A stretch of 64,000 bases of DNA, from assembly GCA_046047615.1 (NCBI GenBank), contig JBJOHO010000020.1:67852-131851 (forward strand), given 5' to 3'. Position 1 is the stretch's first letter. Each line of letters starts with the position of its first letter. Of this stretch, positions 57,189 through 64,000 are shown in pieces. A model generated the notes under the pieces. The model ran no database searches. It saw nothing but the letters and a program-made list of their open reading frames with translations, and had not been told where the DNA came from. Position numbers and translations under genes: made by a program. The DNA comes from ZC4RG30 sp046047615 (GTDB lineage: Bacteria; Pseudomonadota; Gammaproteobacteria; Steroidobacterales; Steroidobacteraceae).

Positions 57189-57635
57189 TCAGCCATCATG
57201 GCGGGTGCGCGTTGCACGCAGCGCCCGCTCGTCGGTGTCGTGCTGCTCCCGCCGCTCGACCACACGCCGTTCTTCGACACGCCAGCGCTCGACCACCGTG
57301 TCCAGCGCCTTGGCGCGCTGCGCGGCCTGCTGCCATTCACGCGTCACCGCCCCCAATTCGGCCTGCAAGCCCGCAACCACGCCGGCCTGCTGCGCCACGG
57401 CCGACTGCAGGCGCGTGAGGAACACCTGATAGTCGCGCAGCATGGTGCCTGCCAGCCCACGCCTGCTGCGTTCGCTCAGCCCGTTGACATACTCGGCCAG
57501 ATAGCCCCGCAACTGCGCCAGGCGGGACTCGCCCTCGGCAACACGCTGGCGCGCAGCGGCAAGACGTCCCGCGTGGCTGCGTTCCGTGTCCTGCATCACG
57601 CGCTGTACCGGCACCATGCGTTCCGCCCGCGTCAT
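57189..57635 (-). CDS. fliJ: Flagellar export chaperone FliJ
   Basis: Coiled-coil component of the flagellar export ATPase complex. The 148 residues are largely helical and rich in Arg, Gln and Glu (RLAAARQRVAEGESRLAQLR, QSAVAQQAGVVAGLQAELGA, QQAAQRAKALDTVVERWRVE), as expected. It overlaps fliI by 4 bp and is followed by fliK. Assignment rests on pattern and position. Confidence 0.88.
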   Translation of the reverse strand: MTRAERMVPVQRVMQDTERSHAGRLAAARQRVAEGESRLAQLRGYLAEYVNGLSERSRRGLAGTMLRDYQVFLTRLQSAVAQQAGVVAGLQAELGAVTREWQQAAQRAKALDTVVERWRVEERRVVERREQHDTDERALRATRTRHDG

Positions 57636-58990
57636 TCACGACCTCCGAACAGGCTTTCCAGCTGCACCACGCTGTCGGCCAGCGTCACGCTCTCGTGCAT
57701 GCCCTGCTGCAGGAAGCCCTGCAGCTGCGGCCAGCGCGAGATCGACATGTCGATGCGCGGATCACTGCCGCGCTGGTAGGCACCGATCGCGACCAGGTCG
57801 CGGTTGTGCTGGTAGGTGGACAGCATCTGCTTGAACTGCCGTGCCGCCTCCAGCTGCGATCCGGGCACGATGTCGTGCATCACGCGGCTGATCGAGGCCT
57901 CGATGTCGATGGCCGGGTAATGGCCGGATTCGGCGATGCGCCGCGACAGCACCACGTGCCCATCGAGGATCGCGCGTGCGGCGTCGGCGATCGGATCGTT
58001 CTGGTCATCGCCCTCGGCCAGCACCGTGTAGAACGCCGTGATCGAACCACCGCCCACGGCACCATTGCCGGCGCGCTCCACCAGCTGCGGCAAGCGGGCG
58101 AACACCGACGGCGGGTAGCCCTTGGTGGCTGGCGCCTCGCCGATGGCGAGACCGATCTCACGTTGGGCCTGCGCGAAGCGGGTGAGCGAATCCATGATCA
58201 GGAGGACGTTATGTCCCTGGTCACGGAAATATTCCGCGACGGACGTCGCAAGCCAGGCGCCGTGCAGGCGCAGCAGGGGGGTGTTGTCCGCCGGGGCGGC
58301 GACGACCACCGAGCGGCGCAGACCCTCCTCGCCGAGGATCTTCTCGATGAACTCCTTCACCTCGCGGCCGCGCTCGCCGATCAGGCCGACCACGATCACA
58401 TCGGCCGCCGCGTAGCGGGCCATCATGCCCAGCAACACGCTCTTCCCGACGCCTGAACCGGCGAACAGGCCGATGCGCTGGCCGCGCCCCACGGTCAGCA
58501 GGCCGTTGATGGCGCGCACGCCGACATCCAGCGGCCGCGTGATCGGCGCGCGCGCCAGGGGATTGATCGCCGCGCCCGCAAGGCGCGTGCGCGTCCCGCA
58601 GTGCAGCGGCCCCTTGCCGTCCAGCGGCTGGCCCGAGGCGTCGATGACGCGGCCCAGCAACTGTGGACCGACCGGCACGCTGCCGGCACCCTCCAGCGGC
58701 AGCACGCGCGCGTTGGGCTGCAGCCCATGCAGGTCGCCGGTCGGCATCAGGTACAGGCGGTCTCCGGCGAAGCCCACCACCTCGGCCTCGACCCGCATGC
58801 CATCGCCACCGATCACTTCGCAGCGGTCGCCGATGGCGGCGCGGCAGCCCTGGGCCTCGAGCGTCAAGCCGACCATGCGCGTCAGTTGGCCCTCCAGCGG
58901 CAGCGGTGCAACAGCGCGGACCCGAGCCGCGGCAGAGGCCAGTTGGTCCCGCCAGGCCTGCGCATGACGCGCGGCGAGAGGCGGCGTCAC
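57632..58990 (-). CDS. fliI: Flagellar export ATPase FliI
   Basis: Hexameric ATPase that energises flagellar export. The 452-residue protein has the P-loop GSGVGKS (178-184) in RIGLFAGSGVGKSVLLGMMA, the Walker-B-like NVLLIMDSLTRFAQAQREIG, and EGDDQNDPIADAARAILDGH. Length and order of motifs are standard for FliI. It overlaps fliH by 4 bp and fliJ by 4 bp. Confidence 0.97.
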   Translation of the reverse strand: MTPPLAARHAQAWRDQLASAAARVRAVAPLPLEGQLTRMVGLTLEAQGCRAAIGDRCEVIGGDGMRVEAEVVGFAGDRLYLMPTGDLHGLQPNARVLPLEGAGSVPVGPQLLGRVIDASGQPLDGKGPLHCGTRTRLAGAAINPLARAPITRPLDVGVRAINGLLTVGRGQRIGLFAGSGVGKSVLLGMMARYAAADVIVVGLIGERGREVKEFIEKILGEEGLRRSVVVAAPADNTPLLRLHGAWLATSVAEYFRDQGHNVLLIMDSLTRFAQAQREIGLAIGEAPATKGYPPSVFARLPQLVERAGNGAVGGGSITAFYTVLAEGDDQNDPIADAARAILDGHVVLSRRIAESGHYPAIDIEASISRVMHDIVPGSQLEAARQFKQMLSTYQHNRDLVAIGAYQRGSDPRIDMSISRWPQLQGFLQQGMHESVTLADSVVQLESLFGGRE

Positions 58991-59694
58991 GCGCCCTCCA
59001 CACTGCGGGCAGCGCCGCGGTCAGTGCCCAGTACAGCAGCCAGTGCCGCGTTCAGGCGTGTCTCGACTCGGGCATCGACCTGCGTCGCCCCGGCCTGGAT
59101 GCGGCAGCCGCCGCGTGTCAGCACCGGATCCTCCGCGATCTGCCAGGCGGGCCCACCCTCCGTCGGTGCCAGCCGTTCGCGCAGCAACCGGGCATCCTCG
59201 GGATGCAGGTGCACGATCACCTCACGCGTGGCGACCGGCAACAGGCCGACGGTCTCGCGCACCAGGCCGATCACCTGGGCAGGATCGGTGCGCAACTCAT
59301 GGCGCAGCACCTGCCGCGCGACGGCGATGGCCAATGCCGAGAGCTGGGCCACGACTTCGTCATCCATCAGCCGCAGGGGTTCGGCGAGCGCCTCCAGGCC
59401 TTCACGCAACAGGCGGGCCGTTTCGTCGAGGCGTGCGAGCCGCGCCTGTGCCTGCGCCTGTCCTTCCGCCAGACCCTGCGCCAGACCCGTGGCATAGCCT
59501 TCTGCGTGGGCCTGTTCTCGCGCCTCGCGCTCCATCGCCTCGATCTCGGCCACCGGCCGGAAGCGCACCGGCGTACCCGCCTCGGCGGAACGGGACACAA
59601 CCGCGGCAGCTACCGCATCCATGTCCGGCGCCTGCCACAACCGCAGCTCGCCTGCCTGTGCCGCCGTGATGACACGGGGTTCAGGCTGTTTCAT
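58987..59694 (-). CDS. fliH: Flagellar export regulator FliH
   Basis: Negative regulator of FliI that docks the ATPase to the C-ring. The 235-residue protein contains the repeated Gly-spaced helix GYATGLAQGLAEGQAQAQAR characteristic of FliH, then the FliI-binding domain (AEPLRLMDDEVVAQLSALAI, AVARQVLRHELRTDPAQVIG, RIQAGATQVDARVETRLNAA). It follows fliF after an 11-bp gap; fliG, normally between them, is missing. FliH is intact, with no sequence that could be a FliG remnant. Confidence 0.93.
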   Translation of the reverse strand: MKQPEPRVITAAQAGELRLWQAPDMDAVAAAVVSRSAEAGTPVRFRPVAEIEAMEREAREQAHAEGYATGLAQGLAEGQAQAQARLARLDETARLLREGLEALAEPLRLMDDEVVAQLSALAIAVARQVLRHELRTDPAQVIGLVRETVGLLPVATREVIVHLHPEDARLLRERLAPTEGGPAWQIAEDPVLTRGGCRIQAGATQVDARVETRLNAALAAVLGTDRGAARSVEGA

Positions 59695-59705
59695 GACTTT
59701 CCCCG

Positions 59706-61424
59706 TCAGTCATCGGCCTGTACCCAGTCCTTGACGAGCTGCGCGACACGCGAGGGATCCTTGTTCACCATGCCCCGCGCAGCGGCGACCTGGTCCTCGA
59801 AGCTCAACGGCGCAGCGGCGGCAGCCGCAACCGCATCGCCTGCCGCGCCTGCACCTGCAGCCCCATCAACTGCGACTGCAACTGCGGCGCCTGCAACCTC
59901 CGGCCCAACGCCGGCGCTGACCTCGTCGACAGCACCGGACATGCCACGTTTGCCCTGGGGCGCAGCGCCACCGGTCAGGTTGCGGATCAAAGGCCGGACC
60001 ACGAACAGCAGCAGCAGCACCAGGATGACCAACCCGGACAGCAGCCGGGCGAGGTTCTGCGCCCAAGGCTGCTCCCAGACCGGCAAGGGCTCGATGTCGG
60101 GGACCATCGGCAGCGTGTCGGGATGGAAGGCCTGGTTGACCACCGACACGGTGTCGCCACGCTGCGCGTCAAAGCCCACGGCATCCTTCACCAGCGCGGT
60201 GATCTGTTCCAGCTGCGCCGGCTCGATGGCCTTCCCGCTGGACTTGCCCTGGGCGTCGGTCGTCCGCAGGTTGTCGATCAGGACCGCGACGGACAGCCGC
60301 GTCAGCCGTCCTGCAGGCTGCCGCGTATAGGCCACCGTGCGGTCGATCTCGAAATTGCGCGAGGCCTGGCGCGCCTCGCTGTCCGGCAGCGGCAGCGCCG
60401 GCGGATCCGGCGTGACGGCCGTCCCTGCGGCGCCTTGCCGCGTGGCGGCCTGAACCGGTGCCGGCGCTGGCACGGCGCCCGCCTGCGGCGGCTGGTTGCT
60501 CAGCGCACCCGGGACACCGCCGATGCCCTGTCCATTGCGGTTGATCTCCTCGCTGGTCTGCTCGCTGCGCACGATCTGGCTGTCGGGCCGATACTGCTCA
60601 CGGGCTTCCTCGGTGGCCCCCATGTCGATCTGCGCCACGACCTGTGCGCGTACACGGCCGCTTCCCAGCAGCGGTTCGAGCAGCGACTCGATCCGGTGGG
60701 TGTAGTCCTCCTCCATGCGCCGGGCGATTTCCAGCTGCTCTTCGCGCACCGCGAACTCACCCTGGCCCTGTGGCGAGGACAACAGGCGCCCCTGGCTGTC
60801 GATCACCGTCACCTGCGCGGTGGCAAGGCCCGGCACGCTGGAGGCCACCAGGTTCACGATTGCCGTCACCTGCTCGCGCTCCAGACGCCGGCCGGTGGCG
60901 AGTTTCAGGAACACCGAGGCGCTGGCCGGACGGCGGTCACGCACGAAGGTCGACTGTTGCGGCAGGGCCAGATGGACGCGCGCGGCCTCCACCGGCTTCA
61001 GGCCCGTGATCGTGCGCGCCAGCTCCGTCTCGACGGCATGCTGGTAGCGGGCGCCCTCCATGAACTGCGACACGCCGAAGCCCGCGTTCTCCTGCATCAG
61101 CGAGAAGCCACCGGGCTCCGGAATGCCCTCGGACGCCAGCCGCATGCGGGCGCTGGACACCTGGTCCGCGGGGACCAGCACCGCGCCAGTGCCCTCCTCG
61201 AGCTTGTATGGGATCTGTCCCTGCTGCAGCGACGCGACCACTTCCGCCTTGTCGGCATCCGACAGGTTGCCGAACAGCAGGTCGTACCGTGGCTCCTGCG
61301 ACCACAGCACGACGCCGACGCCAGCGGCCACCGCCGCAGCAACGCCAACCAACAACAGCACCGGCTTGAGCCCCGCTGCGATGCGCGGCAAGGAGGCCTG
61401 GACCGTGGCAGCTTCTGCACTCAT
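59706..61424 (-). CDS. fliF: Flagellar MS-ring protein FliF
   Basis: Forms the membrane ring of the basal body. The 572 residues have a first helix after about residue 20 (PVLLLVGVAAAVAAGVGVVL), the ring-building motif domains with LFGNLSDADKAEVVASLQQG, ALPQQSTFVRDRRPASASVF and VVNQAFHPDTLP, then a second helix (LLSGLVILVLLLLFVVRPLI). The C-terminus ends VNKDPSRVAQLVKDWVQADD, the segment that in other bacteria binds FliG. That motif is retained although fliG is not found downstream. Confidence 0.96.
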   Translation of the reverse strand: MSAEAATVQASLPRIAAGLKPVLLLVGVAAAVAAGVGVVLWSQEPRYDLLFGNLSDADKAEVVASLQQGQIPYKLEEGTGAVLVPADQVSSARMRLASEGIPEPGGFSLMQENAGFGVSQFMEGARYQHAVETELARTITGLKPVEAARVHLALPQQSTFVRDRRPASASVFLKLATGRRLEREQVTAIVNLVASSVPGLATAQVTVIDSQGRLLSSPQGQGEFAVREEQLEIARRMEEDYTHRIESLLEPLLGSGRVRAQVVAQIDMGATEEAREQYRPDSQIVRSEQTSEEINRNGQGIGGVPGALSNQPPQAGAVPAPAPVQAATRQGAAGTAVTPDPPALPLPDSEARQASRNFEIDRTVAYTRQPAGRLTRLSVAVLIDNLRTTDAQGKSSGKAIEPAQLEQITALVKDAVGFDAQRGDTVSVVNQAFHPDTLPMVPDIEPLPVWEQPWAQNLARLLSGLVILVLLLLFVVRPLIRNLTGGAAPQGKRGMSGAVDEVSAGVGPEVAGAAVAVAVDGAAGAGAAGDAVAAAAAAPLSFEDQVAAARGMVNKDPSRVAQLVKDWVQADD

Positions 61425-61440
61425 TTCACTGCCTCACGCA

Positions 61441-61815
61441 TCAGATCGGCATGTTCATGATTTCCTGGTACGCAGTGACCAGGCGGTTGCGGACTTCGAC
61501 GGCGGCGCGGAACTGCACGCTCGCCTTCTGCGACTCGAGCATGACCTGCGCCAGCTCCACACCTGGCACACCACGCTCGAAGGCGTCGGCCATGCGGTTG
61601 GCGCGCGACTGCGCGGCATTGACCCCGTCAAGGCCACCCTTGAGCACCTGCGCGAAACTCACGGGCTGTCCGGCAGGCGCCGCGCCCAGCCCATTGGCAC
61701 CGGCGACCGCTGCCGGCGATGCTGGACCGCCCTCCTGTGCCGGCCCGGCGATGCGCGTCTGCTGCTGCAGTGAACGGATCTGCGCGAGGACGCTGTTGAT
61801 CTGCATCGTGCTCAT
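61441..61815 (-). CDS. fliE: Flagellar basal-body/rod adapter FliE
   Basis: Connects the MS-ring to the rod and is the first rod-export substrate. The 124-residue protein has the conserved C-terminal FliE region PVSFAQVLKGGLDGVNAAQS, RANRMADAFERGVPGVELAQ, VMLESQKASVQFRAAVEVRN, RLVTAYQEIMNMPI. A second ATG three codons in is an alternative start. It precedes fliF by 16 bp and follows the FleR-like gene by 13 bp. Confidence 0.95.
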   Translation of the reverse strand: MSTMQINSVLAQIRSLQQQTRIAGPAQEGGPASPAAVAGANGLGAAPAGQPVSFAQVLKGGLDGVNAAQSRANRMADAFERGVPGVELAQVMLESQKASVQFRAAVEVRNRLVTAYQEIMNMPI

Positions 61816-61828
61816 GGTTCAGCACACC

Positions 61829-62887
61829 TCAGGCGGCAGGGACGTCGATGCCGGCCGCCCGCAGCTGTGCCAGCTTGTGGCGGAGGGTCCGCGGGCTGAT
61901 CCCCAGCAGACTCGCCGCCGCATGGCGCGAGCCCCCGGCATCCAGCGCCTCGAGGATGAGGTCGCGCTCGGCGGCACGCAGCGTGCCGCGAAGTTCTGCG
62001 CCACCGGAGGCCTGGGACTGCCGGCTGGGCATGGCAACGGGTATGGCCGGTGCGATGGCGGAGGCCTTCACAGCGGCCGCGGCCGTGGCGGGCGTCGTCA
62101 GTGGCGCGGCAAACGGCATCAGGCTGCCCTCGAAGCAGAGGTGCTCCGGCTCAAGCAGCGGCCCAGCAGACAGGATCATCGCGCGCTGCAGAAGGTTGTC
62201 GAGCTCGCGCACGTTGCCGGGCCACAGGTGGGTCAGCAGCAACTGCGCTGCTTCAGCGCTGATGGCCGGCACCACCGCACCCGGGCGGCTGCGCAGTGCC
62301 AGCAGCTGCGTGGCCAGCGGCAGGATGTCATCGCGGCGCTGGCGCAGCGGCGCCAGGCTCAGTGGAAACACGCACAGCCGGTAATAGAGGTCCTCGCGGA
62401 AACGCCCGGCGATCACCTCGCCACGCAGCAGCCGGTTGGTGGTGGCGACCACGCGCACGTCCAGTGGCAACGGCGCCCTGCCGCCGAGTCTTTCGACTTC
62501 ACGCTCCTGCAGCACGCGCAGCAGCTTGGCTTGCAGGGCCAGGGGCATTTCGGTGACTTCATCCAGCAGCAAGGTGCCGCCCTGGGCCTGCTCGAATTTC
62601 CCGGCATGGACGCTGTGCGCGCCCGTGAACGCGCCCTTCTCGTACCCGAAGAGCATCGCCTCCAGCATGTTGTCCGGGATCGCAGCACAATTGACCGCCA
62701 CGAAAGGGCCATGGCTGCGAGGCGATCGGCGGTGGATGTAGCGCGCCAGCACCTCCTTTCCGGTGCCGGACTCGCCGGAGATCATCACCGTGCAGTCGGT
62801 GCTTGCGACCCGCCTTGCCAGCTCATAGAGCGATCGCGACTTGTTGTCGACGACGACGGGTTCGTGATCGTGTGGGTCAGGGCTCAT
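61829..62887 (-). CDS. FleR-like sigma-54-dependent activator lacking the receiver domain
   Basis: AAA+ enhancer-binding activator of RpoN promoters. The 352 residues start almost directly with the AAA+ domain: Walker A GESGTGKEVLAR from residue 38, the sigma-54-contacting loop GAFTGA (85-90), LLLDEVTEMPLALQAKLLRV, WPGNVRELDNLLQRAM, and a Fis-type HTH at the C-terminus (ERDLILEALDAGGSRHAAAS, LLGISPRTLRHKLAQL). FleR of Pseudomonas has an N-terminal receiver domain of about 120 residues; here the ATG at 62887 leaves only 15-20 residues before the ATPase. Position next to fliE supports the FleR role. A sigma-54 promoter lies just upstream. Confidence 0.88.
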   Translation of the reverse strand: MSPDPHDHEPVVVDNKSRSLYELARRVASTDCTVMISGESGTGKEVLARYIHRRSPRSHGPFVAVNCAAIPDNMLEAMLFGYEKGAFTGAHSVHAGKFEQAQGGTLLLDEVTEMPLALQAKLLRVLQEREVERLGGRAPLPLDVRVVATTNRLLRGEVIAGRFREDLYYRLCVFPLSLAPLRQRRDDILPLATQLLALRSRPGAVVPAISAEAAQLLLTHLWPGNVRELDNLLQRAMILSAGPLLEPEHLCFEGSLMPFAAPLTTPATAAAAVKASAIAPAIPVAMPSRQSQASGGAELRGTLRAAERDLILEALDAGGSRHAAASLLGISPRTLRHKLAQLRAAGIDVPAA

Positions 62888-62930
62888 GCCGGGCTCCGCT
62901 GCAGACGTATTGCCTGTGATGCGGAGGCAG

Positions 62931-62948
62931 GAGCAAGAACCATGCCGG
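62931..62948 (-). promoter_or_regulatory. Possible sigma-54 promoter upstream of the FleR-like gene
   Basis: On the minus strand CCGGCATGGTTCTTGCT has the invariant GG and GC 10 bp apart (62946-62945 and 62934-62933), agreeing with TGGCACG-N4-TTGCT in the GG, CA and TTGCT positions. It lies about 45 bp before the ATG. FleQ encoded just upstream would be the activator. Weaker than the fliL promoter. Confidence 0.55.
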
Positions 62949-62999
62949 CAGTGCCTTGCCGCCCCCGTGAACGGCGTCACACTTCAGGCGCAACCTGAG

Positions 63000-64000
<1,001 letters not shown>

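Noticed and set aside
58987..59706. Possible frameshifted fliG remnant between fliF and fliH
   Set aside because: Only 11 bp are free and FliH spans the rest; neither other frame shows FliG motifs.

Overview
The window is high-GC, densely packed chromosomal DNA with no insertion sequence, phage gene, rRNA or CRISPR array that I can see. Its content points to a polarly flagellated gammaproteobacterium. The signs are a Pseudomonas-like flagellar cluster (fleQ, flhF, fleN, fliA, motC/motD, DUF2802), a monomeric NADP isocitrate dehydrogenase, rlmKL, a complete Puu/Pot/Spu-type polyamine set and a tRNA-Met with encoded CCA. I cannot name the genus.

Layout. 1-7.4 kb holds general genes: an AEC transporter, monomeric isocitrate dehydrogenase, msrA, a patatin/beta-barrel outer-membrane esterase and a TPR protein. 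7.4-30 kb is a polyamine and amino-acid catabolism island: agmatine deiminase, a PLP enzyme pair with a polyphosphate glucokinase, the PotFGHI-type importer, a SpuC-type transaminase, two PuuA-type ligases, PuuD, PuuB, PuuC and a second omega-transaminase. Agmatine or putrescine could be imported and taken through gamma-glutamylated intermediates or direct transamination to GABA-level products. An isoquinoline-oxidoreductase-type molybdenum hydroxylase pair and the rRNA methyltransferase rlmKL are interleaved in it. 30-35.4 kb carries a TorF-like porin, a TolC-like lipoprotein, S-formylglutathione hydrolase, and a glyoxylate/hydroxypyruvate reductase next to D-glycerate 3-kinase. ppa follows.

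36-44 kb looks like an aromatic-compound module. A p-cresol-methylhydroxylase/vanillyl-alcohol-oxidase-type flavoprotein is translationally coupled to a c-type cytochrome, with three secreted proteins of unknown role, an AraC regulator, two MFS transporters and glyoxalase I. A clear inverted repeat sits between the AraC gene and one MFS gene. tRNA-Met(CAU) follows.

44.3-64 kb is one end of a flagellar regulon, all on the minus strand. In transcription order it reads fleQ (cut by the window edge), a FleR-like activator, fliE, fliF, fliH, fliI, fliJ, fliK, then a near-perfect sigma-54 promoter, fliL, fliN, fliO, fliP, fliQ, fliR, flhB, flhA, flhF, fleN, fliA, motC, motD, DUF2802 and an HDOD gene. 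The most striking point is what is missing from this otherwise canonical order. fliG should lie between fliF and fliH, fliM between fliL and fliN, fleS next to fleR, and cheYZAB plus parA/cheW around motCD, yet none is there and the junctions are tight. The FleR-like protein also lacks its receiver domain. FliF and MotC keep the elements expected to contact FliG. A relocated or divergent switch and chemotaxis module is therefore likelier than a dead flagellum.
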